A stretch of DNA of 64,000 bases from an uncultured Clostridia bacterium (GTDB taxonomy: Bacteria > Bacillota > Clostridia > Christensenellales > UBA1242). The stretch spans positions 310,001-374,000 of the forward strand of contig CAKVHF010000001.1 of NCBI GenBank assembly GCA_934748015.1, written 5' to 3'. The number at the start of each line of letters is the position of its first letter. Positions within the stretch are counted from its first letter, which is position 1. The notes below the pieces were generated by a model. The model ran no database searches, was not told the DNA's origin, and saw nothing but the letters and a program-made list of their open reading frames with translations. Made by a program: the position numbers and the translations under genes. Below, piece by piece: positions 1 to 7,768 of the stretch.

Positions 1-247
1 CCATTGTAGTGTTAGATTGTTGTTCAACAACAGGCGAATTGTAGTCTACAACTTCCAATGCTCTATTTTTATTAGGATTTTTCTTTATTAATTTATTACG
101 TTCCAACTTATCAAGATAGTACGAAATTGTGCTAGTGCTGTTAACCTTGATTGCATGACACATTTCTCTTACAGTAGGTGGATAGCAATTTTCCTTAATA
201 TAATTTTTGATAAACTCTAACAATTGTTCTTCTTTATTCTCTTTCAT
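1..247 (-). CDS. lexA: LexA SOS repressor, N-terminal part (runs off the window)
   Basis: The minus-strand frame starting at ATG 247-245 encodes about 82 residues before the window ends. It reads as the winged-helix DNA-binding domain of LexA: the segment CYPPTVREMCHAIKVNSTST (residues about 21-40) matches the family pattern GxPPSxREIaxxxGlxSxst, followed by a LxxLErxxLI(r/k)k wing and the RALEVV strand. LexA represses DNA-damage genes until RecA filaments trigger its self-cleavage; the serine/lysine protease domain would lie outside the window. GAGGA at 255-259 is the ribosome binding site. A near-consensus promoter and a LexA-box-like palindrome lie just upstream. A tyrosine recombinase gene precedes it on the same strand. 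Identity is secure from the N-terminal domain; completeness cannot be judged. Confidence 0.9.
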   Translation of the reverse strand, partial: MKENKEEQLLEFIKNYIKENCYPPTVREMCHAIKVNSTSTISYYLDKLERNKLIKKNPNKNRALEVVDYNSPVVEQQSNTTM

Positions 248-287
248 AGTTTATTCCTCAATAAGTTGTTAAATATTGTATGACTAT

Positions 288-316
288 ATAATATCACACA
301 AATTATCACATGTCAA
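288..316 (-). promoter_or_regulatory. lexA promoter
   Basis: On the minus strand TTGACA (311-316) and TATTAT (288-293) are separated by exactly 17 bases, a near-consensus sigma-A promoter reading into lexA. The -35 overlaps the LexA-box-like palindrome at 314-327. Confidence 0.8.
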
Positions 317-327
317 ACATTTGTTCT
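314..327 (-). promoter_or_regulatory. Probable LexA (SOS) box
   Basis: The minus strand reads AGAACAAATGTTTG, close to the Gram-positive LexA operator CGAACRNRYGTTCG: GAAC and GTTt half-sites with four central bases. It overlaps the -35 hexamer of the lexA promoter, the expected place for autoregulation. It also lies between the recombinase gene and lexA, so lexA can be transcribed independently of the recombinase. Confidence 0.65.
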
Positions 328-346
328 AAATTTTTCGAAAATATTT

Positions 347-1396
347 TTATCGCAATTTTACATTGTGTGTTAGAGCATCACGTTTGATATCCTCACTTAT
401 TGCAGCATAGTGTTTACGGGTAACATTGATATCTTTGTGACCCAATACAGACGCTACAACATATATATCTTTCGTTTCTCTGTATAGGTTAGTGCCAAAT
501 GTACTACGCAGTTTGTGAGGGGTAATATGCTTTAATGGGTTAATTAATTTTGCATATTTTTTAACTAAAATTTGGACAGTCCTAACATTTATACGTTTAT
601 TTTGTAGACTTAAGAACAAAGCATGCTCGTCAGGGGATAGATCTTTAATTTTGCTACGCACATCAAGATAACTAAGTAACGCTTCTGCAACTTCGTCATT
701 GAAGAACAGCGTTACTTTGTTTCCGCCTTTTCTGGTTATATTGAATGCGTTTTGAGTAAAGTCAACATCTTCTACATTAATACCGACCAATTCTGAAATA
801 CGGATGCCTGTACCTAAGAACAGTGATAAAATAGCATAATCTCTTTCTTTGGTATGCTTATGAAATCCTTGTTCCATCCTAGTTAGGTCATATCCTTCTT
901 CCGACAAATTTAGTATTTTTGCAACTTCATCGGCTTCCAGCCTTACAATCTGTTTTTCGTGTATTTTTGGGCTTTCAAGTTTTGAAGTAACAAGATTTTT
1001 GATTTTGTCCTTTTTGTAGAAATATTTTAGCATACTTCTGATGCTATTTAGTTTTCTTGCGGTAGAACAATCCCCATTTTTGATGTATTTATTACCTTGG
1101 TGATACATACGAATGTACGATAGATACATTTCTATATGTGTTTGTGTTATATTGGATAGGTCGTTGAAATCAAATTGTGTGATCGGCTTGTTTTTAAATT
1201 CTTTGACATTTTGTGACAAATATTCTAAGAATTTTTTGATATCCCTAAGATATCCGCACCTGGTAAGTGTTGATGTCCTTTGTTCAATTCCACGGACGAA
1301 CTCGGTGCAAAAAGGGGGAAGGGTAGACAACAACTCTTCCATTTTATCAATATTCTCAATGTCTCTTTCTACAAAATAATCATCCATATTTTTCAC
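347..1396 (-). CDS. Tyrosine recombinase / phage-type integrase (XerC/D-like)
   Basis: A 349-residue site-specific recombinase. Residues about 25-130 form the SAM-like core-binding domain, and 150-345 the catalytic domain. All catalytic positions are visible: R199 in GTGIRISEL, K223 in TRKGGNK, H294 and R297 in HKLR, H320 in LGH and the nucleophile Y330 in RKHY. XerC/D proteins are usually about 300 residues; this one has an N-terminal extension of about 25. The start is unsure: a GTG at 1396 or ATG at 1387, neither with a strong ribosome binding site. The gene lies directly upstream of lexA, and no att-like repeats flank it, so a domesticated chromosomal recombinase is more likely than a complete mobile element. 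Whether it is the dimer-resolving Xer or acts elsewhere cannot be told here. Confidence 0.85.
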   Translation of the reverse strand: MKNMDDYFVERDIENIDKMEELLSTLPPFCTEFVRGIEQRTSTLTRCGYLRDIKKFLEYLSQNVKEFKNKPITQFDFNDLSNITQTHIEMYLSYIRMYHQGNKYIKNGDCSTARKLNSIRSMLKYFYKKDKIKNLVTSKLESPKIHEKQIVRLEADEVAKILNLSEEGYDLTRMEQGFHKHTKERDYAILSLFLGTGIRISELVGINVEDVDFTQNAFNITRKGGNKVTLFFNDEVAEALLSYLDVRSKIKDLSPDEHALFLSLQNKRINVRTVQILVKKYAKLINPLKHITPHKLRSTFGTNLYRETKDIYVVASVLGHKDINVTRKHYAAISEDIKRDALTHNVKLR

Positions 1397-1545
1397 TCAT
1401 TTATATTTCTTACTTAAGTTTATTTTCCAAACTCATCAAAATCTGATATACTATGCATATAATTACAAAACATATTTAAGTTAATTTACTTACTAATTAT
1501 ATTATTATAAAGCAAAAAAAAAGTAAATCAAAACTGGGGAGATAA

Positions 1546-2448
1546 ATGGAAAATCAAATTTTTGCAAACTTAGATAAGTCACTAAGTGTTGATATGAGAG
1601 ACATTAGAAATCAGTTTCAAAATATAATTAAAGGAGTTTTTGAAGATTTTTTTGCTGATAAGGATGGATTTGATATCAAAAGGAATTTCCGCAGTTATTT
1701 CTATGACGAGTATGAGATTGGGACTTTTGTTAATGAGCATGATGTTGGTACATTATATGTAGAGATTAGACAACCAAAAGATTATAATCCAACATACAAA
1801 TTAAAAGATCAAATTATAATAAATCCAAATTATAATTTAGACAAAATAAAGACATCAATTTATAATATATTGATTGCAAAATGTGATAAAAGCACATTAA
1901 TATGGCAATCGAAATATGCTATATATCTTAGGTTTGTAGAAAATATCTCGCAAGAAGGTGAGGGTGGCAAAACTAAAGTGGACCAAAATATATATGATTT
2001 CAAATTAGTAATTGGATTATCATACAAAAATGAAGATAATCTATATGGAATTAGGTACTATGCAAAAAATAGGGTAGATGTACAGACTAAGTATATTAAC
2101 CATGCTTTGAACAACATTGCATTTAAAAATATGGAAACACATAATCTATATACTCAATATGTAAATCTATTTAAAAAGATAGTACTATGCAATCCAAAGG
2201 TAAATAATGTTGGATTTGAATTAATAGAAATGATATTATATAATTTACCTAATAGTTTGTTTGCTAAAAACATTAATATGATTGCAATAAGAAATATTAT
2301 TAATTACTTAAGAAATAATTCTGTTTTAAATTATAAAACATTGGATGAACAACATATCGCATTTGTATCAGATAATACAGAATATAGTGTAATGGATCTA
2401 AAAGAAACAATTAAAAATTTTGAATTATTTTACAAAAAGAATGCATAG
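1546..2448 (+). CDS. Degenerate CD-NTase-like nucleotidyltransferase-fold protein
   Basis: A 300-residue protein starting at ATG 1546 behind a good GGGGAG ribosome binding site. The C-terminal half resembles the CD-NTase/SMODS group of nucleotidyltransferases. KNMETHNLYTQYVNLFKKI (194-212) matches the family pattern KNxxTxxxYKxxVRxxKxx, and GFELIEMILYNLPNSLF (223-239) matches the helix SFLxExLxYNVPxxxF. The upstream strand YGIRYYAKNRVDVQTKYINH also fits. The N-terminal catalytic region is degraded: the expected GS motif appears as RSYF (49-52) and the DxD metal ligands as DVG (66-68). I infer a nucleotidyltransferase fold that has probably lost catalysis. It is monocistronic, divergent from the recombinase, and ends at a strong terminator. 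No effector gene is next to it. A wholly different family cannot be excluded. Confidence 0.5.
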   Translation: MENQIFANLDKSLSVDMRDIRNQFQNIIKGVFEDFFADKDGFDIKRNFRSYFYDEYEIGTFVNEHDVGTLYVEIRQPKDYNPTYKLKDQIIINPNYNLDKIKTSIYNILIAKCDKSTLIWQSKYAIYLRFVENISQEGEGGKTKVDQNIYDFKLVIGLSYKNEDNLYGIRYYAKNRVDVQTKYINHALNNIAFKNMETHNLYTQYVNLFKKIVLCNPKVNNVGFELIEMILYNLPNSLFAKNINMIAIRNIINYLRNNSVLNYKTLDEQHIAFVSDNTEYSVMDLKETIKNFELFYKKNA

Positions 2449-2569
2449 TACTGGAATAAAAAACTAATAAAAATTGAAAGATTTCTATATAAAAGCCTAA
2501 TACAGAATTTAAAATATAAACTACAACAAAAATTGTAAAAATTGCTAATTTTGATGAAAAATACGCCCA

Positions 2570-2606
2570 ACTATTCGTAAAACTATTGTTTTACGAACAG
2601 TTTTTT
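2570..2606 (+). terminator. Rho-independent terminator after the NTase-like gene
   Basis: A 14-base stem ACTATTCGTAAAAC / GTTTTACGAACAGT with a TATT loop and one wobble pair, followed by six T residues. Confidence 0.85.
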
Positions 2607-2734
2607 GATGTCTGTGTTTTAATTTAAGTAACTAAATTTTAGTTGTATTATGCATTTTATTATGCTAATATTAGTTCTTTTATCGTTATTTTTATTAAAT
2701 TGAATAATATTTGCCCTACACTGCGATTGTTGTA

Positions 2735-2770
2735 AATAAAAAAAGATGCTACAATTAATGGTAACATCTT
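2735..2770 (-). terminator. Rho-independent terminator, minus strand
   Basis: On the minus strand AAGATGTTAC pairs with GTAGCATCTT (one wobble) across an 8-base loop and is followed by a T run. It lies 140 bases downstream of the YgjP-type gene and points the right way for it. Confidence 0.7.
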
Positions 2771-2909
2771 GGTATATTATGTTTAGAAATTATTTTTTTA
2801 TTTTATTAACTTTTATAGTTATTGTTATTAGAACTTTTTCTTTATATATTTTACTTTACTGCTTTATTATTTACACTTGCTATAACACTTTATAGACTTC
2901 TTAGTAATA

Positions 2910-3575
2910 TTAATATAATTCTATAAGGTAATTATATGTCTTAAGATCTTTCCTAGCTTTTTTCCAATTAGGCATTACAGCTTCTATTAATTTGTAGAAT
3001 TTTGGTGAATGGTTAAATTCTATCATGTGACATAATTCGTGTATAATTATGTAGTCTATAACATGATGAGGCAACATTATGGCCTTGTAATTAATAGTTA
3101 TGTTATTGTCTTTGGAACAACAACCCCATTTAGCTTTATAGTTTTTAACCGCAAAAGAATTATAATCTAACTGCATTAATTTTCCAAAATACTCTATCCT
3201 CTCCCCCAATATTTTTTGTGCTAATTCTTTATACATTTTTTTCATCTTTTGCTTAAAAATCTCTTTGTCCCAAGCAAGAGGATATATTATTTCTTTGTCA
3301 CAAAATTCTATTTTTTTCAACCCATCAAATTGTTTTAGTTTATATTTGGTGCCAAGTAGTAGACAAGCATCATAGGTCTTAATATCGTTATTGATAAGAG
3401 TGCTTTGCCTAATGGTTTCTAAGTGCTTTTTGATCCACTTTTCTTTTTCGTTAACGAACTCTAATATTTTATTAATTGGTAATTTTCTAGGTGCTCTAAC
3501 TATAATTTCACCACTCTTAGAAATTGTAAGTGACATACTTCGACGATTAGTTCGTATTATACAATCTGGTTTCAT
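2910..3575 (-). CDS. YgjP-type M48-like metallopeptidase (DUF45)
   Basis: A 221-residue protein of the YgjP/DUF45 family, zinc metallopeptidases related to SprT and the WLM proteases. The zinc site is intact: HELCH at 179-183 provides H179, the catalytic E180 and H183, and H189 in NHSPKF is the third ligand. The family motif AKWGCCS (148-154), where other members have KSRWGSCS, and a C-terminal amphipathic helix (MPNWKKARKDL) also fit. There is no signal peptide, so it is cytosolic. GGGGA lies at a suitable distance before the ATG. Its predicted promoter is flanked by two copies of TACTATGCA (see 3640-3684). Physiological substrates of this family are poorly known; bacterial members are often near restriction or stress genes, but no such partner is seen here. 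Confidence 0.85.
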   Translation of the reverse strand: MKPDCIIRTNRRSMSLTISKSGEIIVRAPRKLPINKILEFVNEKEKWIKKHLETIRQSTLINNDIKTYDACLLLGTKYKLKQFDGLKKIEFCDKEIIYPLAWDKEIFKQKMKKMYKELAQKILGERIEYFGKLMQLDYNSFAVKNYKAKWGCCSKDNNITINYKAIMLPHHVIDYIIIHELCHMIEFNHSPKFYKLIEAVMPNWKKARKDLKTYNYLIELY

Positions 3576-3639
3576 AGTAATATCCCCTATTTATGAAATA
3601 TTTGGCAAAATTAGCATTTTTCTACAGTTTGAATGGTAC

Positions 3640-3684
3640 TTTGCATAGTATTATATACACAAAATTATTAGTTTGCATAGTATT
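3640..3684 (-). promoter_or_regulatory. Direct repeats flanking the predicted promoter of the YgjP-type gene
   Basis: TTTGCATAGTATT occurs at 3640-3652 and again at 3672-3684, 32 bases apart, about three helical turns. Read on the minus strand the two AATACTATGCAAA copies bracket a TATAAT -10 hexamer, so the pair looks like an operator. The core TGCATAGTA recurs at 1449-1457, 2183-2191 and 2442-2450. Confidence 0.45.
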
Positions 3685-3794
3685 TCATTTGACTAATTCT
3701 GTCTTTTTTTTATATACTTAATAACAATTGGTATTATTATAGCAGTTAATTGGACAATACACCAAACATTTTTTATATTTGGAGACATCTATTT

Positions 3795-5801
3795 ATGGCA
3801 AAGAAAAACAGAAAAAATGCATCAAGAGGATCGGTTAACAATATCATTCTTGAGTCACTATATTCTGGCAAGAAATATGGTTATGAAATAATTAAAGAAA
3901 TCGAAGATAAGACTGACGGCAAGATTGTGTTGAAACAACCTAGCCTATATAGCAGTCTTACTAGATTTGAAGAAAAAGGATATGTATCATCTTCTTGGGC
4001 AGATAGTAGTATTGGTGGAAGAAGACATTATTACGAATTAACCCCTGCTGGCAGAGCATATTACGAAGACAAAGTTCTGAATAAGCGAAGTAGTTATTCA
4101 TTCTTAAATGATGATTATGTATATGATGATGACGCAGATTTCGATGAAGATGTTGCAGATGAGCAAGAAGATGTTGAAGACAATATTGTCAGTAACGATT
4201 ACGAGCAAGAGTATAATATTGACACCGCAGAAGAAGACGTAGATTATCACAACAAGTATAATTTCAACGTTCAAGATAGATTGGCTGAATTATTGAAAGA
4301 TGATAATAATGAAGAAGAAAGTATTGTTGAAGAGATTGAACCTAACGAAGTTGTTGAGGATGAAGAGATAGTAGATAAAGATGACGATTTCTATACTACA
4401 TCAACGGATAAAAATTTTGACGAAGATGATACTATTGAAGACGATATGCCTACATTTGATCAATATAATGATGATGACGAGGAAGTCTATAGTATTCAAG
4501 AGTCAGAACTTGAGGGAAGCATACATAATGTGAACGATGATCTCTATGACAATATTCAACAGATACATTCTAATTATGCCAACGAGTCACAGAACACAGA
4601 AACTATAAAATACACTGGTGATCATAGTAGAGAATTGAATAATATATATAATAGCATAAAACATCGTGACAACGAAGAAAGTAATTATTCCCCTATCGTG
4701 CAACAACAGAAGAAAGAAGAATCAATGAAGATATTATATGGCGACAAAGACAACAATGTAAATGTTGAAGCAGGAAAGCCAAAATATACATTTAATGAAA
4801 GTAAACCAAAATATTATGTTGATGAAAACGGCATAACTAAGCAATTTGTCTACAACGAAGATAAGCCAGTAAATAGTAAAACGACAACTGTAAGCAACAT
4901 TGAACAAAGCAATTTATTTAACTCTTCTGATTTCGATGAAATTATCAAAAAAAGTGGTAAGCAACCTAGAAAAACAGAAGAACCAAAAGTAGAGTATGCT
5001 GATTTCACAGACCAAGATCCAGAAGAAATAAGTAGAAAAAATCAACGATTCCAAGAAAAATTTGATTCTATAGCAGATAGTTATATGGTAAAAAATTCTT
5101 CCAAGCCTGATCAGAGCGTAGAAATGAAACCTTATAGTATGGATGACGATGTGTTTAGCGCATCCAACTACTCTCAATCAGAGGAAGAAGAAGATACATT
5201 TGTTAATTTTGACGACAATAACGATGCAGACAAGAACAATGAAGATCAGTCGTATTATTTTGCCTACAACAATGATAAGCCTCAAGAAGAAGAAACTATT
5301 AAAGTAGCTAAAGATGTAAAGATATCAGAATATAACAATGCGGGTATTAGTATACAAAATTATCAGAATAATTATATAAGAATTAACAAAGCAAAATTCG
5401 TGTGCGGAATAGTTATGTTACTTCTTATGATAGTAGAACTTACAACAATGCTTGTTTTATTTAATTCTTTCCTAGAACTGGATACTGGAGACAATGTAGT
5501 ATTTGTTGTAGCATATTGTTTAACAATTGCCATTGGTGCGGGGTTAATTATTCCATTCTTTGTTAATCCAAATAAACGCAAACTCAATACATTTAAGTTC
5601 GGATATAATTTTAGTTTAGGCATTTTAAGCTTCTTTGTTTTAACAACACTTACTTATGCAATTAATGCATTTGTAGGATTTGAACTAGCAAATATTAAAT
5701 ATTTCTATGTAAAATTGTTTGTGCCAATTGTTATGTTTGTTAACTTAATTATTTGGCCGATTGTATATAAAATAATATCAAAAAATAAACGATTGTATTG
5801 A
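3795..5801 (+). CDS. PadR-type winged-helix protein with acidic linker and four membrane helices
   Basis: The start is placed at ATG 3795 because GGAGA (3781-3785) precedes it; this gives 668 residues. Residues about 8-95 are a PadR-family winged helix, with LESLYSGKKYGYEIIKEIED, then QPSLYSSLTRFEEKGYV, and the GGRRHYYELTPAGRAYY wing. About 430 residues of acidic, Asp/Glu/Asn-rich, probably disordered sequence follow. The last 135 residues carry four hydrophobic helices (about 535-560, 567-590, 605-630, 637-662). PadR proteins are normally soluble regulators of about 110-180 residues. Here the DNA-binding domain appears tethered to the membrane by a long flexible arm. It is a single gene facing the VTT gene. 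The fused architecture is seen directly; the sensing role is inference. Confidence 0.75.
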   Translation: MAKKNRKNASRGSVNNIILESLYSGKKYGYEIIKEIEDKTDGKIVLKQPSLYSSLTRFEEKGYVSSSWADSSIGGRRHYYELTPAGRAYYEDKVLNKRSSYSFLNDDYVYDDDADFDEDVADEQEDVEDNIVSNDYEQEYNIDTAEEDVDYHNKYNFNVQDRLAELLKDDNNEEESIVEEIEPNEVVEDEEIVDKDDDFYTTSTDKNFDEDDTIEDDMPTFDQYNDDDEEVYSIQESELEGSIHNVNDDLYDNIQQIHSNYANESQNTETIKYTGDHSRELNNIYNSIKHRDNEESNYSPIVQQQKKEESMKILYGDKDNNVNVEAGKPKYTFNESKPKYYVDENGITKQFVYNEDKPVNSKTTTVSNIEQSNLFNSSDFDEIIKKSGKQPRKTEEPKVEYADFTDQDPEEISRKNQRFQEKFDSIADSYMVKNSSKPDQSVEMKPYSMDDDVFSASNYSQSEEEEDTFVNFDDNNDADKNNEDQSYYFAYNNDKPQEEETIKVAKDVKISEYNNAGISIQNYQNNYIRINKAKFVCGIVMLLLMIVELTTMLVLFNSFLELDTGDNVVFVVAYCLTIAIGAGLIIPFFVNPNKRKLNTFKFGYNFSLGILSFFVLTTLTYAINAFVGFELANIKYFYVKLFVPIVMFVNLIIWPIVYKIISKNKRLY

Positions 5802-5863
5802 TTGTAATTGTAAATGAAAAGTGCTTTTGTAAGATGTTTATCACCTAATATAAAAGTGCTTTT

Positions 5864-6721
5864 TTATTTTTGTTTCATCAGTGTCATAATAGACCGCATT
5901 TTTTTGTTTTTTGTAAAAAATAATGCCATAATAAAAATAATAGCAATTGCGGCGATAACTATAAATATACCCCCTGCACTACCCAACTCTAATATTGCAC
6001 CTCCGCCAAATAGACATACAATAATGATGGTTATTGGTCTAAGTAGGCTTGAAAGAACGAAAAATTCTCTAAATGTCATGCTAGAAATGCCTGCTATCAT
6101 GCAAAATAAGTCGTCAGGGAAGAAAGGAAAAATAAAAACAACTGAGAGAATAAATTTGCCATTATTTTTTAAGATAGCGGAATATTTATTTACTCGATCT
6201 TCACCTATCAGCCAGCTTACGAATTTGTAGCCAAATGTTTTGCCAAATAGAAAAGAAATATATGATCCAATACATACACCTATACTACAAAAAATTATTG
6301 TTTTAAGTGGGCCATATATGACTAAGCCCACAACCATTAATGCGACTGCAGGTATAGGAAGAAATACAACTTGAGCTATCTGTATAAGGATAAATACAAG
6401 ATAACCTTTTGATCCTGAAGCTAATATTAATTCTTTGGTTGCAGTAATGGAAGTAAGGTATTTAAGCAAATCATAAAATGCTAAGAAGTTATATCCAAAA
6501 TATGCAAATGCTAATAGATAGTCAATTGTAACAATAAGCTTGTTCATGACTTTAGGCATTTTGGCATTAAATATTGCATCTATTATACCCGTAACTATTA
6601 CAAATGCAAATATGGCTAAAGTAAGCCATAATTCTATATAATTATTATTGTATATTAATCCAAAAATCAAAAAAACAATTGGAAAAATAAATGTAATAAA
6701 CGCTTTAATATATTTACTCAT
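5864..6721 (-). CDS. VTT-domain (TVP38/TMEM64, DedA-like) membrane protein
   Basis: A 285-residue polytopic membrane protein. Two N-terminal helices are followed by the VTT/SNARE-associated domain (about 105-245), with the re-entrant-loop signatures PIPAVALMVVGLVIYGPL and FPFFPDDLFCMIAGISSMTF, then a last helix. The family is related to DedA proteins and eukaryotic TMEM41B/VMP1 scramblases; bacterial members are linked to lipid flipping and envelope homeostasis. The gene has no Shine-Dalgarno sequence; a TATAAT lies only ten bases before the ATG, so the transcript leader may be almost absent. It converges with the PadR-type gene. Family assignment is firm, substrate unknown. Confidence 0.85.
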   Translation of the reverse strand: MSKYIKAFITFIFPIVFLIFGLIYNNNYIELWLTLAIFAFVIVTGIIDAIFNAKMPKVMNKLIVTIDYLLAFAYFGYNFLAFYDLLKYLTSITATKELILASGSKGYLVFILIQIAQVVFLPIPAVALMVVGLVIYGPLKTIIFCSIGVCIGSYISFLFGKTFGYKFVSWLIGEDRVNKYSAILKNNGKFILSVVFIFPFFPDDLFCMIAGISSMTFREFFVLSSLLRPITIIIVCLFGGGAILELGSAGGIFIVIAAIAIIFIMALFFTKNKKMRSIMTLMKQK

Positions 6722-6756
6722 ACAATTATATATTATAAAATAACAATAAATATGAT

Positions 6757-6785
6757 TTTACAAAAAAAAAAGATTATGGTAGAAT
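6757..6785 (+). promoter_or_regulatory. Promoter of the ABC exporter operon
   Basis: TTTACA (6757-6762) and TAGAAT (6780-6785) with a 17-base spacer, about 34 bases before the TTG start of the ATPase gene. Confidence 0.65.
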
Positions 6786-6818
6786 AAAAATAATTAAAAA
6801 TAGGCGTGTGATTAAAAA

Positions 6819-7766
6819 TTGTCAAATCCAATTTTATCTGTAAAAAATTTAACAAAATCTTTTGGAAAGCACATTGTTATTAACAATGTATCTTTTGATG
6901 TTCGCCAAGGTGAAGTGTTTGGTTTGCTTGGCCCAACAGATTCTGGTAAATCAGCAATTTTGCGTGCCATATCTGGTGCTTTAATACCCAACAATGGCGA
7001 AATCATGGTTAATGATTATACATTTAGCAAAGATTATGAAAAAGCTGTTGCTGACATCAATGGATATATTAAATTACCTAAATTGTATAGATATATGACT
7101 GGTATACAGAATATGCGTCTTATTACGCAATTAAGAGGCAAATATAGTGACGAAATATTGCGTAATTGTGCAAATATAACCAATATTGGACATTTACTCG
7201 ATGACAAAGTAGCAAAATACACATTAGCTGAAAAGCATCTACTTTGCATTGCAAGTGCGATTGCTACTAACCCGAAATTAGTAATCCTAGATGATCCATT
7301 TGTTGGCTTAAATGCTAAAGAATTGAAACAATTGCAAGACCTAATTAAATTGTTATCAGACAAATATAAGATTGCTTTTGTGTTGTCTAGCCAGATGCTT
7401 GGGCAAATGGAAAAAGTGTGTGACACAATTGCTATTGTCAATCATGGCAGTATATTGGAAATCAGAAACATGCAGTCTTTGTTATTGGATGCACAGAAGG
7501 ATCAGAAATTGGCAATAACTGTTGATTATCCTAACTTTGCTGGCAAAATAGTGATAAATGAATTTAATCTTAAAGTACAGTTGTGTGGTAATAAAATTCT
7601 GGTTTATACTCCAGAATTTAATAAAGATAAAATACTTCAAAGGCTGGCAAACTATAGGATATCGGTGTTCGGTGTCAAAGTTATATCAAAGTCTTTGGAG
7701 CAACTATTAGAAGAAGTTTTACAGCAAAAAGCAATGAATAAGTCGTGGGTAGAGGAATATAGTTAG
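6819..7766 (+). CDS. ABC-2 type exporter ATP-binding subunit with altered catalytic motifs
   Basis: A 315-residue ATPase of the CcmA/ABC-2 exporter family. The start must be TTG 6819: a stop lies two codons upstream, and the protein then begins MSNPILSVKNLTKSFG like its family. The fold is clear, but motifs differ from consensus. Walker A is GPTDSGKSA (38-46) where GPNGAGKST is usual. The signature is YTLAEKH (134-140) instead of YSLGMKQ. Walker B ends LDDP (157-160), so the catalytic Glu is Asp159, and the switch His is Gln192 in SSQML. Hydrolysis may be slow or absent, though the Walker A lysine (K44) and Walker B Asp158 are kept. A C-terminal domain of about 100 residues follows. The next gene, two bases away, is its permease. 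Confidence 0.85.
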   Translation: MSNPILSVKNLTKSFGKHIVINNVSFDVRQGEVFGLLGPTDSGKSAILRAISGALIPNNGEIMVNDYTFSKDYEKAVADINGYIKLPKLYRYMTGIQNMRLITQLRGKYSDEILRNCANITNIGHLLDDKVAKYTLAEKHLLCIASAIATNPKLVILDDPFVGLNAKELKQLQDLIKLLSDKYKIAFVLSSQMLGQMEKVCDTIAIVNHGSILEIRNMQSLLLDAQKDQKLAITVDYPNFAGKIVINEFNLKVQLCGNKILVYTPEFNKDKILQRLANYRISVFGVKVISKSLEQLLEEVLQQKAMNKSWVEEYS

Positions 7767-7768
7767 AG

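Larger units (their letters stand above)
2449..2909. other. AT-rich intergenic region between convergent genes
   Basis: This 461-base stretch holds a plus-strand terminator (2570-2606) for the NTase-like gene, a minus-strand terminator (2735-2770) for the downstream metalloprotease gene, and one copy of the 9-mer TGCATAGTA at its left edge (2442-2450). I see no ribosome-binding-site-preceded open frame and no RNA gene in the rest. Confidence 0.6.

Noticed and set aside
1397..1545. Attachment or dif-type site next to the recombinase
   Set aside because: CTTAAGTTTATT and TTTAAGTTAATT repeats exist, but no 28-base dif-like arrangement or duplicated att core is visible.
5802..5863. Terminator between the PadR-type and VTT genes
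   Set aside because: AAAAGTGCTTTT occurs twice as a direct repeat, not an inverted one; only a weak bulged stem can be drawn.
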